A stretch of 64,000 nucleotides of DNA from an uncultured Dorea sp. (GCA_910578865.1 CAJTRM010000006.1:1-64000), one strand, 5' to 3'; shown: positions 17,391 through 27,275, counted from the first letter of the stretch. The notes: generated by a model not told the origin, from the letters alone. A program made the numbers and translations.

Positions 17391-18782
17391 TTATTTACGG
17401 GAAAGAAGCACGATGGTTTCAACATGCACCGTATGTGCAAACTGATCCACGATCCTCATTCTCTCAATCTCATACCCCTTCTCTCTTAAAATCTTCACAT
17501 CCCTTGCCAACGTCGCAGAATCGCAGCTCACATACACAATTCGTTCCGGCTCCATTTCCACCATTGTCTGAAGCAGTGACTCCTCACAACCCTTCCTCGG
17601 CGGATCCACCACGATCACATCCGCACGCATGGACTCTCCCCCATGTTTCTCCCCATAGGTTCTATAATGCTCCGGCAGAACCTCCTCTGCCCTGCCTACA
17701 TAAAATTCCGCATTTTGAATATGATTAATCCGCGCATTATTCCTGGCATCTTCAATAGCCTGGGGCACAATTTCCACCCCATACACCTTCTTAGCCCTCT
17801 GCGCAAGAAAAAGAGAAATAGTCCCGATTCCGCAGTACAGGTCCCACACTGTTTCTTTTCCGCTGAGATCAGCATATTCCATCACCAGATTGTATAACTT
17901 CTCTGTCTGGACAGGATTTACCTGATAGAAAGAAAGCGGTGATATCTGATACTTTACCTGTCCGATATAATCCAAAATATATCCCTGCCCCCACAGCAGT
18001 TTGATCTCTGTTCCCATAATCACATTCGTTTTTTCCCGATTCACACTGGCAGTGATGCTGGTCATACCCGGAATTTCCTTCAGACGCTCAATCAGCACCT
18101 CCTGATGAGGAATCCGACTCCCATTTATCACAAGACACACCATAATCTCTTTTGTCCGGAATCCATACCGGAGCAAGACATGGCGTACAAGACCCTCATG
18201 CCTCTCCTCATCATATGCCTGAACACCGAATTCCTCCATAAATCCAAGGATACACTCAAGGATCCTTTTATTATCTTTCACCCCCAGTGCACAATCTGTA
18301 TTCGGAATAATACTGTGGGTTCTGCCCGCATAGAATCCCGCAACAATCTTTCCAGACTTGTCCGTTCCAATAGGAAATTGTGCTTTATTCCTATAGTGAA
18401 ACGGGTCATCCATACCTACAATCGGTTCCGTCACACGGTCAAGCAGCTCCGCCGGTACACCCCCGATACGGATAAGATTTCCCCTTACCTTATCCTCTTT
18501 AAATGCAAGCTGCCTGCTGTATTCCATCTCCTGAATCTGGCATCCGCCGCACTTCCTGGCAAACGGACACACCGGTTTTTTTACACGATATTTTGATGGC
18601 GAAAGAATATTCACCAACCGTGCATAACCATAATTCTTTTTCACTTTGGTAACCTTGGACTCCACTACGTCTCCAATAACAGCATCTTTGACAAACAGCG
18701 CATAACCGTCCACTTTACCAATACCTTCCCCTGCATTTCCAATATCATTGATCTCAATTGTAACCATATCATTCTTCTGCAT
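17391..18782 (-). CDS. rlmD: 23S rRNA (uracil-5-)-methyltransferase, RlmD/TrmA family
   Basis: About 463 residues. The N-terminal TRAM domain (IGNAGEGIGKVDGYALFV) is followed by an Fe-S cluster motif CPFARKCGGCQ, then a Rossmann methyltransferase core (WDLYCGIGTISLFLA), DPPRKGC with the motif IV Asp, and the catalytic Cys in VYVSCDSATLARD. It makes 5-methyluridine in 23S rRNA; RlmD and the paralog RlmC/RlmCD cannot be separated by eye. The start at 18782 follows AAGAGG by 7 bases; the longer frame to 18839 runs back toward a terminator. Probably co-oriented but not co-transcribed with yhaM. Confidence 0.92.
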   Translation of the reverse strand: MQKNDMVTIEINDIGNAGEGIGKVDGYALFVKDAVIGDVVESKVTKVKKNYGYARLVNILSPSKYRVKKPVCPFARKCGGCQIQEMEYSRQLAFKEDKVRGNLIRIGGVPAELLDRVTEPIVGMDDPFHYRNKAQFPIGTDKSGKIVAGFYAGRTHSIIPNTDCALGVKDNKRILECILGFMEEFGVQAYDEERHEGLVRHVLLRYGFRTKEIMVCLVINGSRIPHQEVLIERLKEIPGMTSITASVNREKTNVIMGTEIKLLWGQGYILDYIGQVKYQISPLSFYQVNPVQTEKLYNLVMEYADLSGKETVWDLYCGIGTISLFLAQRAKKVYGVEIVPQAIEDARNNARINHIQNAEFYVGRAEEVLPEHYRTYGEKHGGESMRADVIVVDPPRKGCEESLLQTMVEMEPERIVYVSCDSATLARDVKILREKGYEIERMRIVDQFAHTVHVETIVLLSRK

Positions 18783-18827
18783 AAATATACCTCTTCTCCC
18801 ATTTAGGTACAGGTCAAAAGTTAATTT

Positions 18828-18860
18828 GGGACGTAGCACTTTTGAAAAATACTACGTCCC
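18828..18860 (-). terminator. Hairpin between yhaM and rlmD
   Basis: GGGACGTAG at 18828-18836 is perfectly inverted at 18852-18860. On the minus strand it lies just after the yhaM stop and before the rlmD ribosome site. Confidence 0.6.
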
Positions 18861-18871
18861 CATATACATGT

Positions 18872-19813
18872 TTATATTACTGTCTTCCTCAAATTCGACT
18901 CAAACATCCGATTATACCCAAGCCAGTCATTGCTGTTCTTGTCTTTAAATATCTCTGTCAATGTCTGCATCTTCGCATCCGTGCAGTCTGCAAAATTCAA
19001 TGCCAGCGCCTCCGCGATAGCCGGCTTCTTCGGCGAGCCATATTCAAGTTCTCCGTGATGTGCCACAATGCAGTGCTTAAGCTCACTCACCAGCCTTGTC
19101 GGACACCCTTCGATGCTTCTCGCAGCATCGCCGATCATCTCGACGCCGATCACGATATGCCCCAGAAGCTGGCCGTCATCCGTATAATCATTTTCCGGGA
19201 AAGCTGACAGTTCTTTGATCTTGCCGATATCGTGGCAGATCGCCGCTGCATACAGCAGATCCCTGTTCAGGATCGGATATGCCCCTGCCATATATTCGCA
19301 GAACTTGACTACGCTGAGTGTATGCTCCAGAAGTCCTCCGGCGAAACCATGATGGACGGTCTTGGCTGCAGAGTGATTTTTAAATGTCTTGATGAACTCT
19401 GCATCATTTACAAAATAATACTCTACAATCTGACGCAGGTATGTATTTTTGATCTCCCTCACATACCCCATCAGTTCCTCATACATTCCGTCTGTACTTT
19501 TCTCACTGGTAGGCATATAATCTGCCGCCACAAACTCGTCCTCATATGCCTTGCGGATCTGCCTGATATTAAGCTGCAGGTTATTGTTGTAGCTGATGAC
19601 TTCCCCGTATACTTCGATGAAGTCCATCTCACTATAATCTGCTATCCCGCTGGAGTTAGGATCCCACACTTTACCGTCCAGAGTTCCTGTCTTATCCTGA
19701 AGGAGCAGGTTGTCATACGGTTTCCCGTTCCTGGTCTCTGCGCTTCTCTTTCCCTTACACAAATAAATGTTGCGTATCGTCTCACCTTCAACAAGTGTAT
19801 TAATATATCTCAT
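18872..19813 (-). CDS. yhaM: 3'-5' exoribonuclease YhaM family (OB fold plus HD domain)
   Basis: A 313-residue protein of the expected length. An OB-fold nucleic-acid binding domain (about residues 10-85, LQDKTGTLDGKVWD) is followed by an HD phosphohydrolase domain with HTLSVVKFC, ICHDIGK (the HD pair), and HHGELEYGSPKKPAIAEAL. YhaM-type enzymes degrade short RNA and single-stranded DNA with Mn or Co. It is the gene after the HtrA-like gene on the same strand, with a 28-bp gap, so the two may share a transcript. Confidence 0.9.
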   Translation of the reverse strand: MRYINTLVEGETIRNIYLCKGKRSAETRNGKPYDNLLLQDKTGTLDGKVWDPNSSGIADYSEMDFIEVYGEVISYNNNLQLNIRQIRKAYEDEFVAADYMPTSEKSTDGMYEELMGYVREIKNTYLRQIVEYYFVNDAEFIKTFKNHSAAKTVHHGFAGGLLEHTLSVVKFCEYMAGAYPILNRDLLYAAAICHDIGKIKELSAFPENDYTDDGQLLGHIVIGVEMIGDAARSIEGCPTRLVSELKHCIVAHHGELEYGSPKKPAIAEALALNFADCTDAKMQTLTEIFKDKNSNDWLGYNRMFESNLRKTVI

Positions 19814-19841
19814 ATCTCTTACTGCCTCTTTCTCTCTGTTT

Positions 19842-21107
19842 TTACTTCTTCGTCCCCACGTTCACCGAAAAGTCGATGTCCACATACTCATCCCCGGCTC
19901 CCTGGCGGCATCCTTTGAGGTTAAGTACCTGTACACCCTTTTTGGTCATTAAAATGTTGTGATAAACGTCAAAACTATTGACTCCTGTCCCGTCCACCTG
20001 GGTAATGATATCCCCGCTCTGAATCCCCGCTGCCATGGCCGGAGAATTTGCCTCCACTTCTTTCACATACACACCTTTGGGGATCCCTCTCTCTTCTGCC
20101 ATGGAGTCTGTTACATCTGTTCCGCACACTCCTATATAAGGCACGCCTATGCCGTTAGATAAGAATTCAATAATATCCTTGATATTGGAGATAGCATATC
20201 CATAGATCAGGCTGCTGTTCCCATTATCCATAACACTCTGGCTGATCAGGCCGGTCACCTTGCCGTCTGCATCTACAATGATACCGCTGCCTCCGCCGAA
20301 ACCGGCTGCATTTACACCCAGCACCTCGTAGCGGCCGTCTGCACGCTCCACATACTCCTCGCAGGACTCCACAATACCGTAACCGACTGCATCCTCCTGA
20401 CCGAAAGGCTTTCCGAGCAAAATGGCCACATCTCCTACATCTACATTAAAAGAACTTCCAAGCTGCACCGCCTGAACCTGGCAAAGCGTCTCTTCCTCCA
20501 CATCTGTGCGCTTTACCGCATAGATGCAAAGCTGCAGATTCGTATCTTTCATCTTCACCGCCGCCTGACAGGCAAAGCCGTCGAAAAACACCGCCTGAAT
20601 TCCTTCAATCTCTTTATCTGCAAACATCTGTCCGAGAATCAAGAGTTCCTGTCCGTTATCTGCCACTACAACACCGGCAATCCTGTGACACTCTTCCCCT
20701 GCTTCCTTTTCTCCGGGCACAATTGCCGCCACCTCTACCACACTTCTGCGTGTAACTGCCGAGACGGAATTCAGCGAACGGATCATCCGGCTGTAGCTGA
20801 TCTCCTGTGAAATCGGTTCCTCTGAAACGGCTACCGTCTCCTCTTCACGCTCTTTCTTCTCATCCCGGGGAATCGTAACCTCATCCGGGTCGCTCTCGAA
20901 TTTTTTCTCAGCCCATGGCATAAACGCACAAAAACTAACGCTTGCAACGATTCCGAAGATAAATCCAAACCCGATCACGCGCAGGATCTTTGCCTTCAGA
21001 CTCCTTACACCGCCTGCCTCATCCTTAATAACTTCCTGTAAAAAAGAATACTCTTCCGGTTCTTCTGTATATTCCGGTTCTTCCTGTGGACCTTTGTACT
21101 CTTCCAT
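19842..21107 (-). CDS. HtrA-like PDZ protein with lost protease triad
   Basis: About 421 residues. A charged cytoplasmic N-terminus and one membrane helix (about residues 45-67) lead into a trypsin-like domain and a C-terminal PDZ domain (GVYVKEVEANSPAMAAGIQSGD), the layout of Gram-positive HtrA. The catalytic positions are not conserved. The region of the canonical TNNHVV reads LLILGQMF, with no His. The TDLAVLK Asp is Asn190. The GNSGG motif reads GGGSG, putting Gly at the serine position with Ser274 one place later. It is therefore probably a membrane-anchored, non-proteolytic binding or scaffold protein. The start is fixed by a promoter at 21141-21169, which lies downstream of the longer TTG start. 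Confidence 0.85.
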   Translation of the reverse strand: MEEYKGPQEEPEYTEEPEEYSFLQEVIKDEAGGVRSLKAKILRVIGFGFIFGIVASVSFCAFMPWAEKKFESDPDEVTIPRDEKKEREEETVAVSEEPISQEISYSRMIRSLNSVSAVTRRSVVEVAAIVPGEKEAGEECHRIAGVVVADNGQELLILGQMFADKEIEGIQAVFFDGFACQAAVKMKDTNLQLCIYAVKRTDVEEETLCQVQAVQLGSSFNVDVGDVAILLGKPFGQEDAVGYGIVESCEEYVERADGRYEVLGVNAAGFGGGSGIIVDADGKVTGLISQSVMDNGNSSLIYGYAISNIKDIIEFLSNGIGVPYIGVCGTDVTDSMAEERGIPKGVYVKEVEANSPAMAAGIQSGDIITQVDGTGVNSFDVYHNILMTKKGVQVLNLKGCRQGAGDEYVDIDFSVNVGTKK

Positions 21108-21140
21108 AAGCAGCCTTTCTCCTTCACGACCTTCTTTATA

Positions 21141-21169
21141 AGTATACCGTATCCCCTGCAAATGTTCAA
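21141..21169 (-). promoter_or_regulatory. Promoter of the HtrA-like gene
   Basis: Minus strand: -35 TTGAAC (21164-21169), a 17-bp spacer and -10 TATACT (21141-21146), predicting a start near 21134. Confidence 0.8.
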
Positions 21170-21224
21170 TATTTATCCTTTTCTTTATCGGGTAAATAGG
21201 TTAGAATAGGTCTAGGTGAAGCAT

Positions 21225-23600
21225 ATGAATAAAAAAACATTAGAAAAATTAGAATACAACAAAATAATCGAACTCTTAACAGGGCATGCCTCTTCCTCAA
21301 GCGGAAAGGCTTTGTGCCAGAAACTAAAGCCTATGATCTCCTTAAGCGATATCCGGACTGCCCAGGAGCAGACAGGCGCCGCCTTTACACGGATTGTGAA
21401 AAAGGGACGCCCCTCCTTCAGCGGCTGCAATCCGGTAAGTGATTCCCTGCGCCGCCTTGAGATCGGCGGAGCCTTAGGAAGCGGAGAACTTCTTCGGATC
21501 TGTAAACTCTTAGAGGCCGCCGGGCGCGCGAAAGCTTACGGGCGCCACGAGCATCCGGACGAAAACGAAGATTGTCTGGATCCTTATTTTTCTCAGCTGA
21601 ATCCCGTCTCTGTACTTACTTCAGAGATCCGCAGATGCATCCTTGAGGAAGACGAGATCAGTGACGAGGCAAGTCCTGAGCTGAAGTGCATCCGCCGTTC
21701 CATGGGACAGATCAATGACAAAGTCCACGCCACACTTTCCGGTATGGTAAACGGCTCCTTACGTTCCTATCTCCAAGACGCTATCATTACTATGCGAGGA
21801 GACCGCTACTGCATCCCTGTTAAGGCCGAATACAGAAGCCAGGTACAGGGCATGATCCATGACCAGTCTGCCACCGGCTCTACGCTTTTTATCGAACCAA
21901 TGGCAGTCGTCAAACTGAATAATGATTTAAAAGAGCTGTACGGCAAAGAGCAGGATGAGATCCAGGTAATCCTTGCCCGCTTAAGCGCGGATGCCGCTCA
22001 GTACATCCCGGATATCCAGACAGATTACACTGTTCTCCGGGAGCTGGATTTTATCTTTGCCAAGGGATCTCTGGCAATTGATATGAACGGGAGTCTTCCC
22101 GTCTTTAATACAGAAGGCCGCATCCATATCCGGGAAGGACGTCATCCCCTGCTGGATAAACGCACGGTAGTCCCTATTACCCTGACTCTCGGGGATGCCT
22201 TCGATCTCCTGATCGTCACCGGGCCGAACACCGGCGGAAAAACGGTTTCTTTAAAAACGGTGGGGCTGTTTACCCTGATGGGGCAGGCAGGTCTTCATAT
22301 CCCTGCTCTTGACCGGTCGGAATTATCTGTATTCCATAATGTCTATGCAGATATCGGAGACGAGCAGAGCATTGAACAAAGCCTGAGTACATTTTCTTCC
22401 CACATGACCAATATTGTTTCCTTCTTAAATGACGTGGATGAACATTCTCTGGTGCTTTTTGACGAACTCGGAGCAGGGACGGATCCTACGGAAGGAGCTG
22501 CACTTGCCATTTCCATTTTAAATCATCTGCACGAGCGCGGTATACGGACCATGGCTACCACCCATTACAGTGAACTGAAAGTATATGCCCTCTCCACCCC
22601 AGGTGTGGAAAATGCTTCCTGTGAATTCAATGTAGAGACTCTGCGCCCTACCTACCATCTTCTGATCGGTATCCCCGGAAAGAGCAATGCATTTGCGATT
22701 GCCGGAAAGCTGGGGCTGCCTGATTATATTATAGAGGACGCCCGGGCCCGGATAAGTGAGCAGGACGAATCCTTCGAGGACATTCTGACCGATCTTGAGG
22801 CCAGCCGACGCACCATAGAAAAAGAACAGGAGACGATTGCCTCCTACAAGCGCGAGATCGAGCGGCTGAAGCAGGAGACACAGCAAAAGCAGAAGCGGCT
22901 GGAGGAACAGAAAGAACGCATCCTGATGCAGGCCAACGAAAAAGCCCACGCCATTCTTGCAGAAGCCAAAGAGACCGCCGACGAAACGATCCGTAATTTC
23001 CACAAGTTCGGCAAGGAAAATATTTCCGCGGCGGACATGGAACGTGAGCGCGAACGGCTCCGCAAAAAAATGGAGGCCGCCCGCTCCGGCATGAAAAAAG
23101 AACCTGCAAAACCAAAGAAAGAATATAAGCCTTCCGATTTCCGGCTGGGGGAATCCGTGAAGGTTCTCAGCATGAATCTGAACGGCACCGTTGCATCCCT
23201 GCCGGACAACCGGGGAAATCTGACCGTACAGATGGGTATTCTGCGCTCTCAGGTAAATATCTCCGACCTTGAGATCATTGACGAAAAGCCCTCCTACCTG
23301 CAGAAGACCGGCCGTCAGACCGGAAAGGGAAAGCTGAAGATGAACAAATCTCTGTCTGTAGGGCCTGAGATCAATCTGCTTGGGAAAACGGTAGACGAGG
23401 CCATCGCAGAACTGGATAAGTATCTGGACGACGCAAGTCTTGCCCATCTAAGTTCGGTACGCATTGTACACGGCAAGGGAACCGGAGCCTTAAGAAACGG
23501 CATCCATCAATTCCTGCGAAGGCAAAAACATGTCAAATCCTTCCGGCTCGGAGCCTTTGGCGAGGGAGATGCAGGAGTAACCATCGCAGAATTAAAATAA
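21225..23600 (+). CDS. mutS2: Endonuclease MutS2 / ribosome-splitting ATPase
   Basis: About 791 residues, the standard length. It lacks the MutS mismatch-recognition domain and starts directly with the core. The ATPase has Walker A GPNTGGKT (about residue 333) and Walker B LVLFDELGAGTDP, followed by a long charged coiled coil (about 515-620) and a C-terminal Smr domain with LLGKTVDEAI and HGKGTGALR. MutS2 was linked to suppressing recombination and more recently to rescue of collided ribosomes (RqcU role in Bacillus). The ATG at 21225 is preferred over a GTG 9 bases earlier. It heads an apparent operon with the response regulator and kinase. Confidence 0.95.
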   Translation: MNKKTLEKLEYNKIIELLTGHASSSSGKALCQKLKPMISLSDIRTAQEQTGAAFTRIVKKGRPSFSGCNPVSDSLRRLEIGGALGSGELLRICKLLEAAGRAKAYGRHEHPDENEDCLDPYFSQLNPVSVLTSEIRRCILEEDEISDEASPELKCIRRSMGQINDKVHATLSGMVNGSLRSYLQDAIITMRGDRYCIPVKAEYRSQVQGMIHDQSATGSTLFIEPMAVVKLNNDLKELYGKEQDEIQVILARLSADAAQYIPDIQTDYTVLRELDFIFAKGSLAIDMNGSLPVFNTEGRIHIREGRHPLLDKRTVVPITLTLGDAFDLLIVTGPNTGGKTVSLKTVGLFTLMGQAGLHIPALDRSELSVFHNVYADIGDEQSIEQSLSTFSSHMTNIVSFLNDVDEHSLVLFDELGAGTDPTEGAALAISILNHLHERGIRTMATTHYSELKVYALSTPGVENASCEFNVETLRPTYHLLIGIPGKSNAFAIAGKLGLPDYIIEDARARISEQDESFEDILTDLEASRRTIEKEQETIASYKREIERLKQETQQKQKRLEEQKERILMQANEKAHAILAEAKETADETIRNFHKFGKENISAADMERERERLRKKMEAARSGMKKEPAKPKKEYKPSDFRLGESVKVLSMNLNGTVASLPDNRGNLTVQMGILRSQVNISDLEIIDEKPSYLQKTGRQTGKGKLKMNKSLSVGPEINLLGKTVDEAIAELDKYLDDASLAHLSSVRIVHGKGTGALRNGIHQFLRRQKHVKSFRLGAFGEGDAGVTIAELK

Positions 23601-23622
23601 CCGGAACATGAGGAGAACTACT

Positions 23623-24327
23623 ATGGTAAACAAACAAAAAATCTTAATCGTAGACGACGATGAAAATATTGCAGAGCTTGTCTCTCTGTATCTTACAAAG
23701 GAATGCTTCGACACGGCAATGGTTCATGACGGGGAGGAGGCCCTGGTTGCCTTTGACAGCTACCAGCCCAACCTCGTACTCTTAGATCTGATGCTCCCGG
23801 GTATCGACGGATATCAGGTCTGCCGTGAGATCCGTACCCGCTCCAACACCCCGATCATCATGCTCTCCGCCAAGGGCGAGGTATTCGACAAGGTACTGGG
23901 GCTTGAGCTGGGCGCAGATGATTACATTATGAAACCCTTTGATTCCAAGGAACTGGTGGCAAGGGTCAAAGCCGTTCTGCGCCGCTATCAGGCCGTACCG
24001 AAGTCCGAGTCTGCAAATGCCGACAAGGGCAAATGCGTGGAATACCCCGGCATTACCATTAACCTGACCAACTACTCTGTAGTTGTAGACGGCCAGAATG
24101 TAGAGATGCCGCCCAAGGAACTGGAACTTTTATATTTCCTTGCCTCTTCACCCAACCAGGTATTTACAAGAGAACAGCTCCTGGACCAGATCTGGGGATA
24201 TGAGTACATCGGAGATACCCGGACGGTGGACGTGCATATTAAGCGGATCCGGGAAAAGATCAAGGATCACTCCACCTGGGGACTTGGCACTGTGTGGGGG
24301 ATCGGCTATAAATTTGAAGTAAAATAA
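23623..24327 (+). CDS. OmpR/PhoB-family response regulator
   Basis: A receiver domain (KILIVDDDENIAEL, phospho-acceptor Asp in LVLLDLMLPG, Lys in MKPFDSKELVAR) is joined to a winged-helix DNA-binding domain ending GTVWGIGYKFEVK. The start at 23623 has AGGAG 7-8 bases upstream. It begins 23 bases after mutS2 and is followed 16 bases later by its likely partner kinase. The layout resembles the WalR/PhoP-type systems of Firmicutes, but the target genes are not evident. Confidence 0.93.
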   Translation: MVNKQKILIVDDDENIAELVSLYLTKECFDTAMVHDGEEALVAFDSYQPNLVLLDLMLPGIDGYQVCREIRTRSNTPIIMLSAKGEVFDKVLGLELGADDYIMKPFDSKELVARVKAVLRRYQAVPKSESANADKGKCVEYPGITINLTNYSVVVDGQNVEMPPKELELLYFLASSPNQVFTREQLLDQIWGYEYIGDTRTVDVHIKRIREKIKDHSTWGLGTVWGIGYKFEVK

Positions 24328-24343
24328 GGCAAAAAGAAAATCT

Positions 24344-25750
24344 ATGAAAAGTACACTGTATCTGAAATTTGTGATCGTATATATTATATTCGGCTTTTTG
24401 AGCATATTTACCGTAGCTACACTGGGCTCCGGCCTGGTTTCTGCGCCTCTCATCCGAAACGTATCTTCTTCGGTCTACCGGGAAGCCAATATGGTGGCAA
24501 CCAACTATCTGCCCCAGTTTTTCTCAGAGCAGATATCTCTGAATGATGTCCGTACCCAGCTGACCGGCATTGAAATACACTTGAATGCCGCTGTCTGGTT
24601 TGTAGACCGTGACGGAGTCATGATCACCTCCGCCCAGTCCGACAATTTTTCGCCGGCGCCTCACAAAATCACAGACTTCAACCCTGCGGAGATCGGAAGC
24701 AGCCGATATATGACCGGAGATTACCACGGTTATTTCAGTGAGGATGTCATCACCGTCCTTGCACCTGTCGTATATGACTACTCGTCCAAGGGCTACCTTC
24801 TGATTCATAAAAGCATGAACGATATCACGCAGATCCAGGATATTCTCATGCACAGTGCATATATTTCCCTGGTTGTAATCTATCTTCTCTCTTTTATGAT
24901 CCTGCTGGCTTTCCGCTTCTTCGTATACCGTCCCCTGAGCAAGATTACAGAGGCGGCCAAGCAGTATGCCTCCGGCAACCTGGAATACGAAATACCGGTC
25001 AATACGGAGGATGAGATGGGTTACCTGTCAGCCTCTCTTAATTATATGTCCTCCCAGCTCCGGGACATGGAGGACTACCAGAAGAAATTTGTCGCAAATG
25101 TTTCCCACGACTTCCGTTCTCCCTTAACTTCCATCAAGGGCTACGTAGAAGCCATGGCTGACGGTACGATTCCGCCGGAAATGCAGGAAAAATACCTGAA
25201 AATCATTTTATTTGAGACAGAACGCCTGACAGACCTTACTCATGACCTCCTGACTCTGAATGAATTCGATACCAAGAACCTTCTTTTAGATAAGTCGGCC
25301 TTTGATATCCATGAGATCATAAAAAATGTAGCCGCTTCCTTTGAAGGAATCTGTACCCAGAAAAAAATATCTTTTGAACTTATTTTCGCAACAAAGCATT
25401 TGGAAGTGATTGCCGACAAACGAAAAATCCAGCAGGTTCTGTATAACCTGCTGGACAATGCCATCAAATTCAGCGACAGCGAATCAGATATTACGATCGA
25501 GACTACTAACCGGGGAGATAAAGTCTATATCTCTGTCAAGGATTACGGGATCGGAATTCCCAGAAATGCACTGAACAAAATATGGGAGCGCTTCTATAAG
25601 ACAGATCTCTCCCGGGGCAAGGACAAAAAGGGCACCGGCCTCGGTCTTGCCATTGTCAAAGAAGCCATCCAGGCCCACGGTGAAAACATCAATGTCGTCA
25701 GCACGGAAGGCGTCGGCACGGAGTTCATTTTTTCTCTGCCGAAAGTATAA
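24344..25750 (+). CDS. Sensor histidine kinase
   Basis: A 468-residue membrane kinase. Membrane helix 1 is near residues 7-30 and helix 2 near 165-190, with an extracellular sensor of about 130 residues between them. A HAMP domain follows (about 190-240), then the HisKA box VSHDFRSPLTSIKGY with the phospho-His, an N box LLDNAIKFS, and G boxes VKDYGIGIP and GTGLGLAIVKEA. The partner regulator is just upstream. The signal is unknown. Confidence 0.93.
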   Translation: MKSTLYLKFVIVYIIFGFLSIFTVATLGSGLVSAPLIRNVSSSVYREANMVATNYLPQFFSEQISLNDVRTQLTGIEIHLNAAVWFVDRDGVMITSAQSDNFSPAPHKITDFNPAEIGSSRYMTGDYHGYFSEDVITVLAPVVYDYSSKGYLLIHKSMNDITQIQDILMHSAYISLVVIYLLSFMILLAFRFFVYRPLSKITEAAKQYASGNLEYEIPVNTEDEMGYLSASLNYMSSQLRDMEDYQKKFVANVSHDFRSPLTSIKGYVEAMADGTIPPEMQEKYLKIILFETERLTDLTHDLLTLNEFDTKNLLLDKSAFDIHEIIKNVAASFEGICTQKKISFELIFATKHLEVIADKRKIQQVLYNLLDNAIKFSDSESDITIETTNRGDKVYISVKDYGIGIPRNALNKIWERFYKTDLSRGKDKKGTGLGLAIVKEAIQAHGENINVVSTEGVGTEFIFSLPKV

Positions 25751-25782
25751 CCGATGCCGCTGTCTTTAAACCGTACCGGATG

Positions 25783-26547
25783 CTATCTTGCCAAAACCAG
25801 TGATATCCCCATCTCCTGTGCCTTTTTTATCACATCTCGGCCCGCCTCGCCGTCGGTAATGATCTTATGCACATCGTGGATCGGACAGATAACCGAAAGG
25901 TATCCGCCGCCGAATTTGCTGCTGTCTGCCAGCACATATACCTCCTGCGCCACCTTCAGGATCGCTCTTTTTACTTGCATCTGCGGAGTCGCAATGGAGG
26001 TAAGCCCCACCTCGAAATTAATGCTGTGCACACCGATAAACGCTTTATCTACATGAAACTGCTCCATATTCTGGAGCGCCGCATCCCCCATGGTAGCCGC
26101 CAGATGTCCTCCCACATGACCCCCCACCATATAGAGCTCTACATGACTTACACCTGCCAGTTCATTCCCCACCAGCAGCGAATTCGTCACCACCGCCAGT
26201 CTCTTCTCCGGATGCTGTCTGATATGAAGCGCCAGATAAAAGCTGCTGGACGCATCATCTATAATAATCGTATCCCTGTCCATAATAAATTCATATGCAC
26301 AGGCTGCAATCTGCTTTTTACGTTCCGTATGTCTGTATATACTCTCTGCCTGATATTTTCTCTCTGTTTCCTCTTCAAGCCTGACCGCCCCGCCGTGAAT
26401 ACGCTTCAGCATCCCTTCAGTATCCATATTTTTAATATCATTACGGATGGTAACCTCTGAGCAGCCAAACCTTCTGCTGAGATCTGCCACCCGAACCCGT
26501 CCTTTTTCATTTAATTCTTGTAAAATTGCCCGCCTGCGCTCTTCCAT
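25783..26547 (-). CDS. DeoR-family transcriptional regulator
   Basis: About 254 residues. An N-terminal helix-turn-helix (VRVADLSRRFGCSEVTIRNDI) is joined to a DeoR C-terminal sugar-phosphate sensor (TIIIDDASSSFYLALHI, VTNSLLVGNELA, VYVLADSSKFG). The start at 26547 has AAGGTGG 8 bases upstream. It converges on the histidine kinase gene. With the YcxB-like gene between, it lies downstream of the KDGT permease-kinase-PdxA2 operon on the same strand, so it is a candidate controller of that operon through the TTTCGTTT motifs near 30.8 kb. The effector is probably a phosphorylated sugar acid; this is inferred. Confidence 0.88.
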   Translation of the reverse strand: MEERRRAILQELNEKGRVRVADLSRRFGCSEVTIRNDIKNMDTEGMLKRIHGGAVRLEEETERKYQAESIYRHTERKKQIAACAYEFIMDRDTIIIDDASSSFYLALHIRQHPEKRLAVVTNSLLVGNELAGVSHVELYMVGGHVGGHLAATMGDAALQNMEQFHVDKAFIGVHSINFEVGLTSIATPQMQVKRAILKVAQEVYVLADSSKFGGGYLSVICPIHDVHKIITDGEAGRDVIKKAQEMGISLVLAR

Positions 26548-26674
26548 GACTACTACCACCTTAACTAACTCTGATAACCATATGTTTACACTTTTTTCCA
26601 TGATTGTCAAGCATGTGGGCAGTCCTTATGATTCACAGACATCAGAGTGCGTTTCCGCCGCCGGGCACATCTCC

Positions 26675-27178
26675 TTAGCGCATCCTCACCCTGCTCTGTC
26701 CGAGCCTGGCTGCAATTAATTTGAAAATGGGCGCAAACTGTTCACCAAAATCCTGCTTTGGAAGGATCATAGCCTGTTCTTTTCCATAATAGATGCCAAT
26801 GGTTTTCGGAGTCACTACCGCACGCCCGATCTCCTCCCACTGGTAGGATCGTTCTTTTCCCCCGCACTCCACACGGATTTCCTCCTCTGAAAATGTATAC
26901 TCCACCGGATTACAGTATTCTTCGTTTACCAGAACCTGCTTTTTTGCCCTGATTTTCAGCTGAAGCGGCGTGCTTGCAAGAAAAACAAGGGCCGCCGCAA
27001 GGTAAAGACACACCCCAAATGCATTTGTCCGGTCCGTAATATACAGGAGGATCCCCATAAATGCTATGGCGAGTCCAAGGATATTGATCAGAAACCCGCT
27101 GAATTTGGAATAGGCGTGAAACAGCAGAAAATCATATAAAGTCTCCTTTGTCATGTGTACGGTCATCTTATTCATCAT
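26675..27178 (-). CDS. YcxB-like membrane protein
   Basis: A 168-residue protein with two adjacent membrane helices (about residues 25-70) and a C-terminal cytoplasmic domain with PVEYTFSEEEIRVE and SYQWEEIGRAVVTPKTIGIYYGK, the YcxB-like pattern (a PH-like beta domain of unknown function). GGAGG six bases upstream supports the ATG at 27178, within three bases. It is monocistronic, with a strong hairpin upstream. Confidence 0.7.
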   Translation of the reverse strand: MMNKMTVHMTKETLYDFLLFHAYSKFSGFLINILGLAIAFMGILLYITDRTNAFGVCLYLAAALVFLASTPLQLKIRAKKQVLVNEEYCNPVEYTFSEEEIRVECGGKERSYQWEEIGRAVVTPKTIGIYYGKEQAMILPKQDFGEQFAPIFKLIAARLGQSRVRMR

Positions 27179-27211
27179 CTTAAACCTCCTGTTAAACCTT
27201 TTTTCCAGAAA

Positions 27212-27243
27212 AGTCCTTTTATACTCTGACATATAAAAGGACT
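27212..27243 (-). terminator. Terminator of the sugar-acid operon
   Basis: AGTCCTTTTATA (27212-27223) and TATAAAAGGACT (27232-27243) form a perfect 12-bp stem with an 8-base loop just after the permease stop, followed on the minus strand by TTTTCTGG. Confidence 0.8.
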
Positions 27244-27275
27244 GTGTATTGATACAACAGATGTCTTAAACTGTG

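Noticed and set aside
22518..23447. 309-codon frame opposite mutS2
   Set aside because: It lies antisense to the coiled-coil and Smr parts of a clear MutS2 gene, and its composition is that of a reversed gene.
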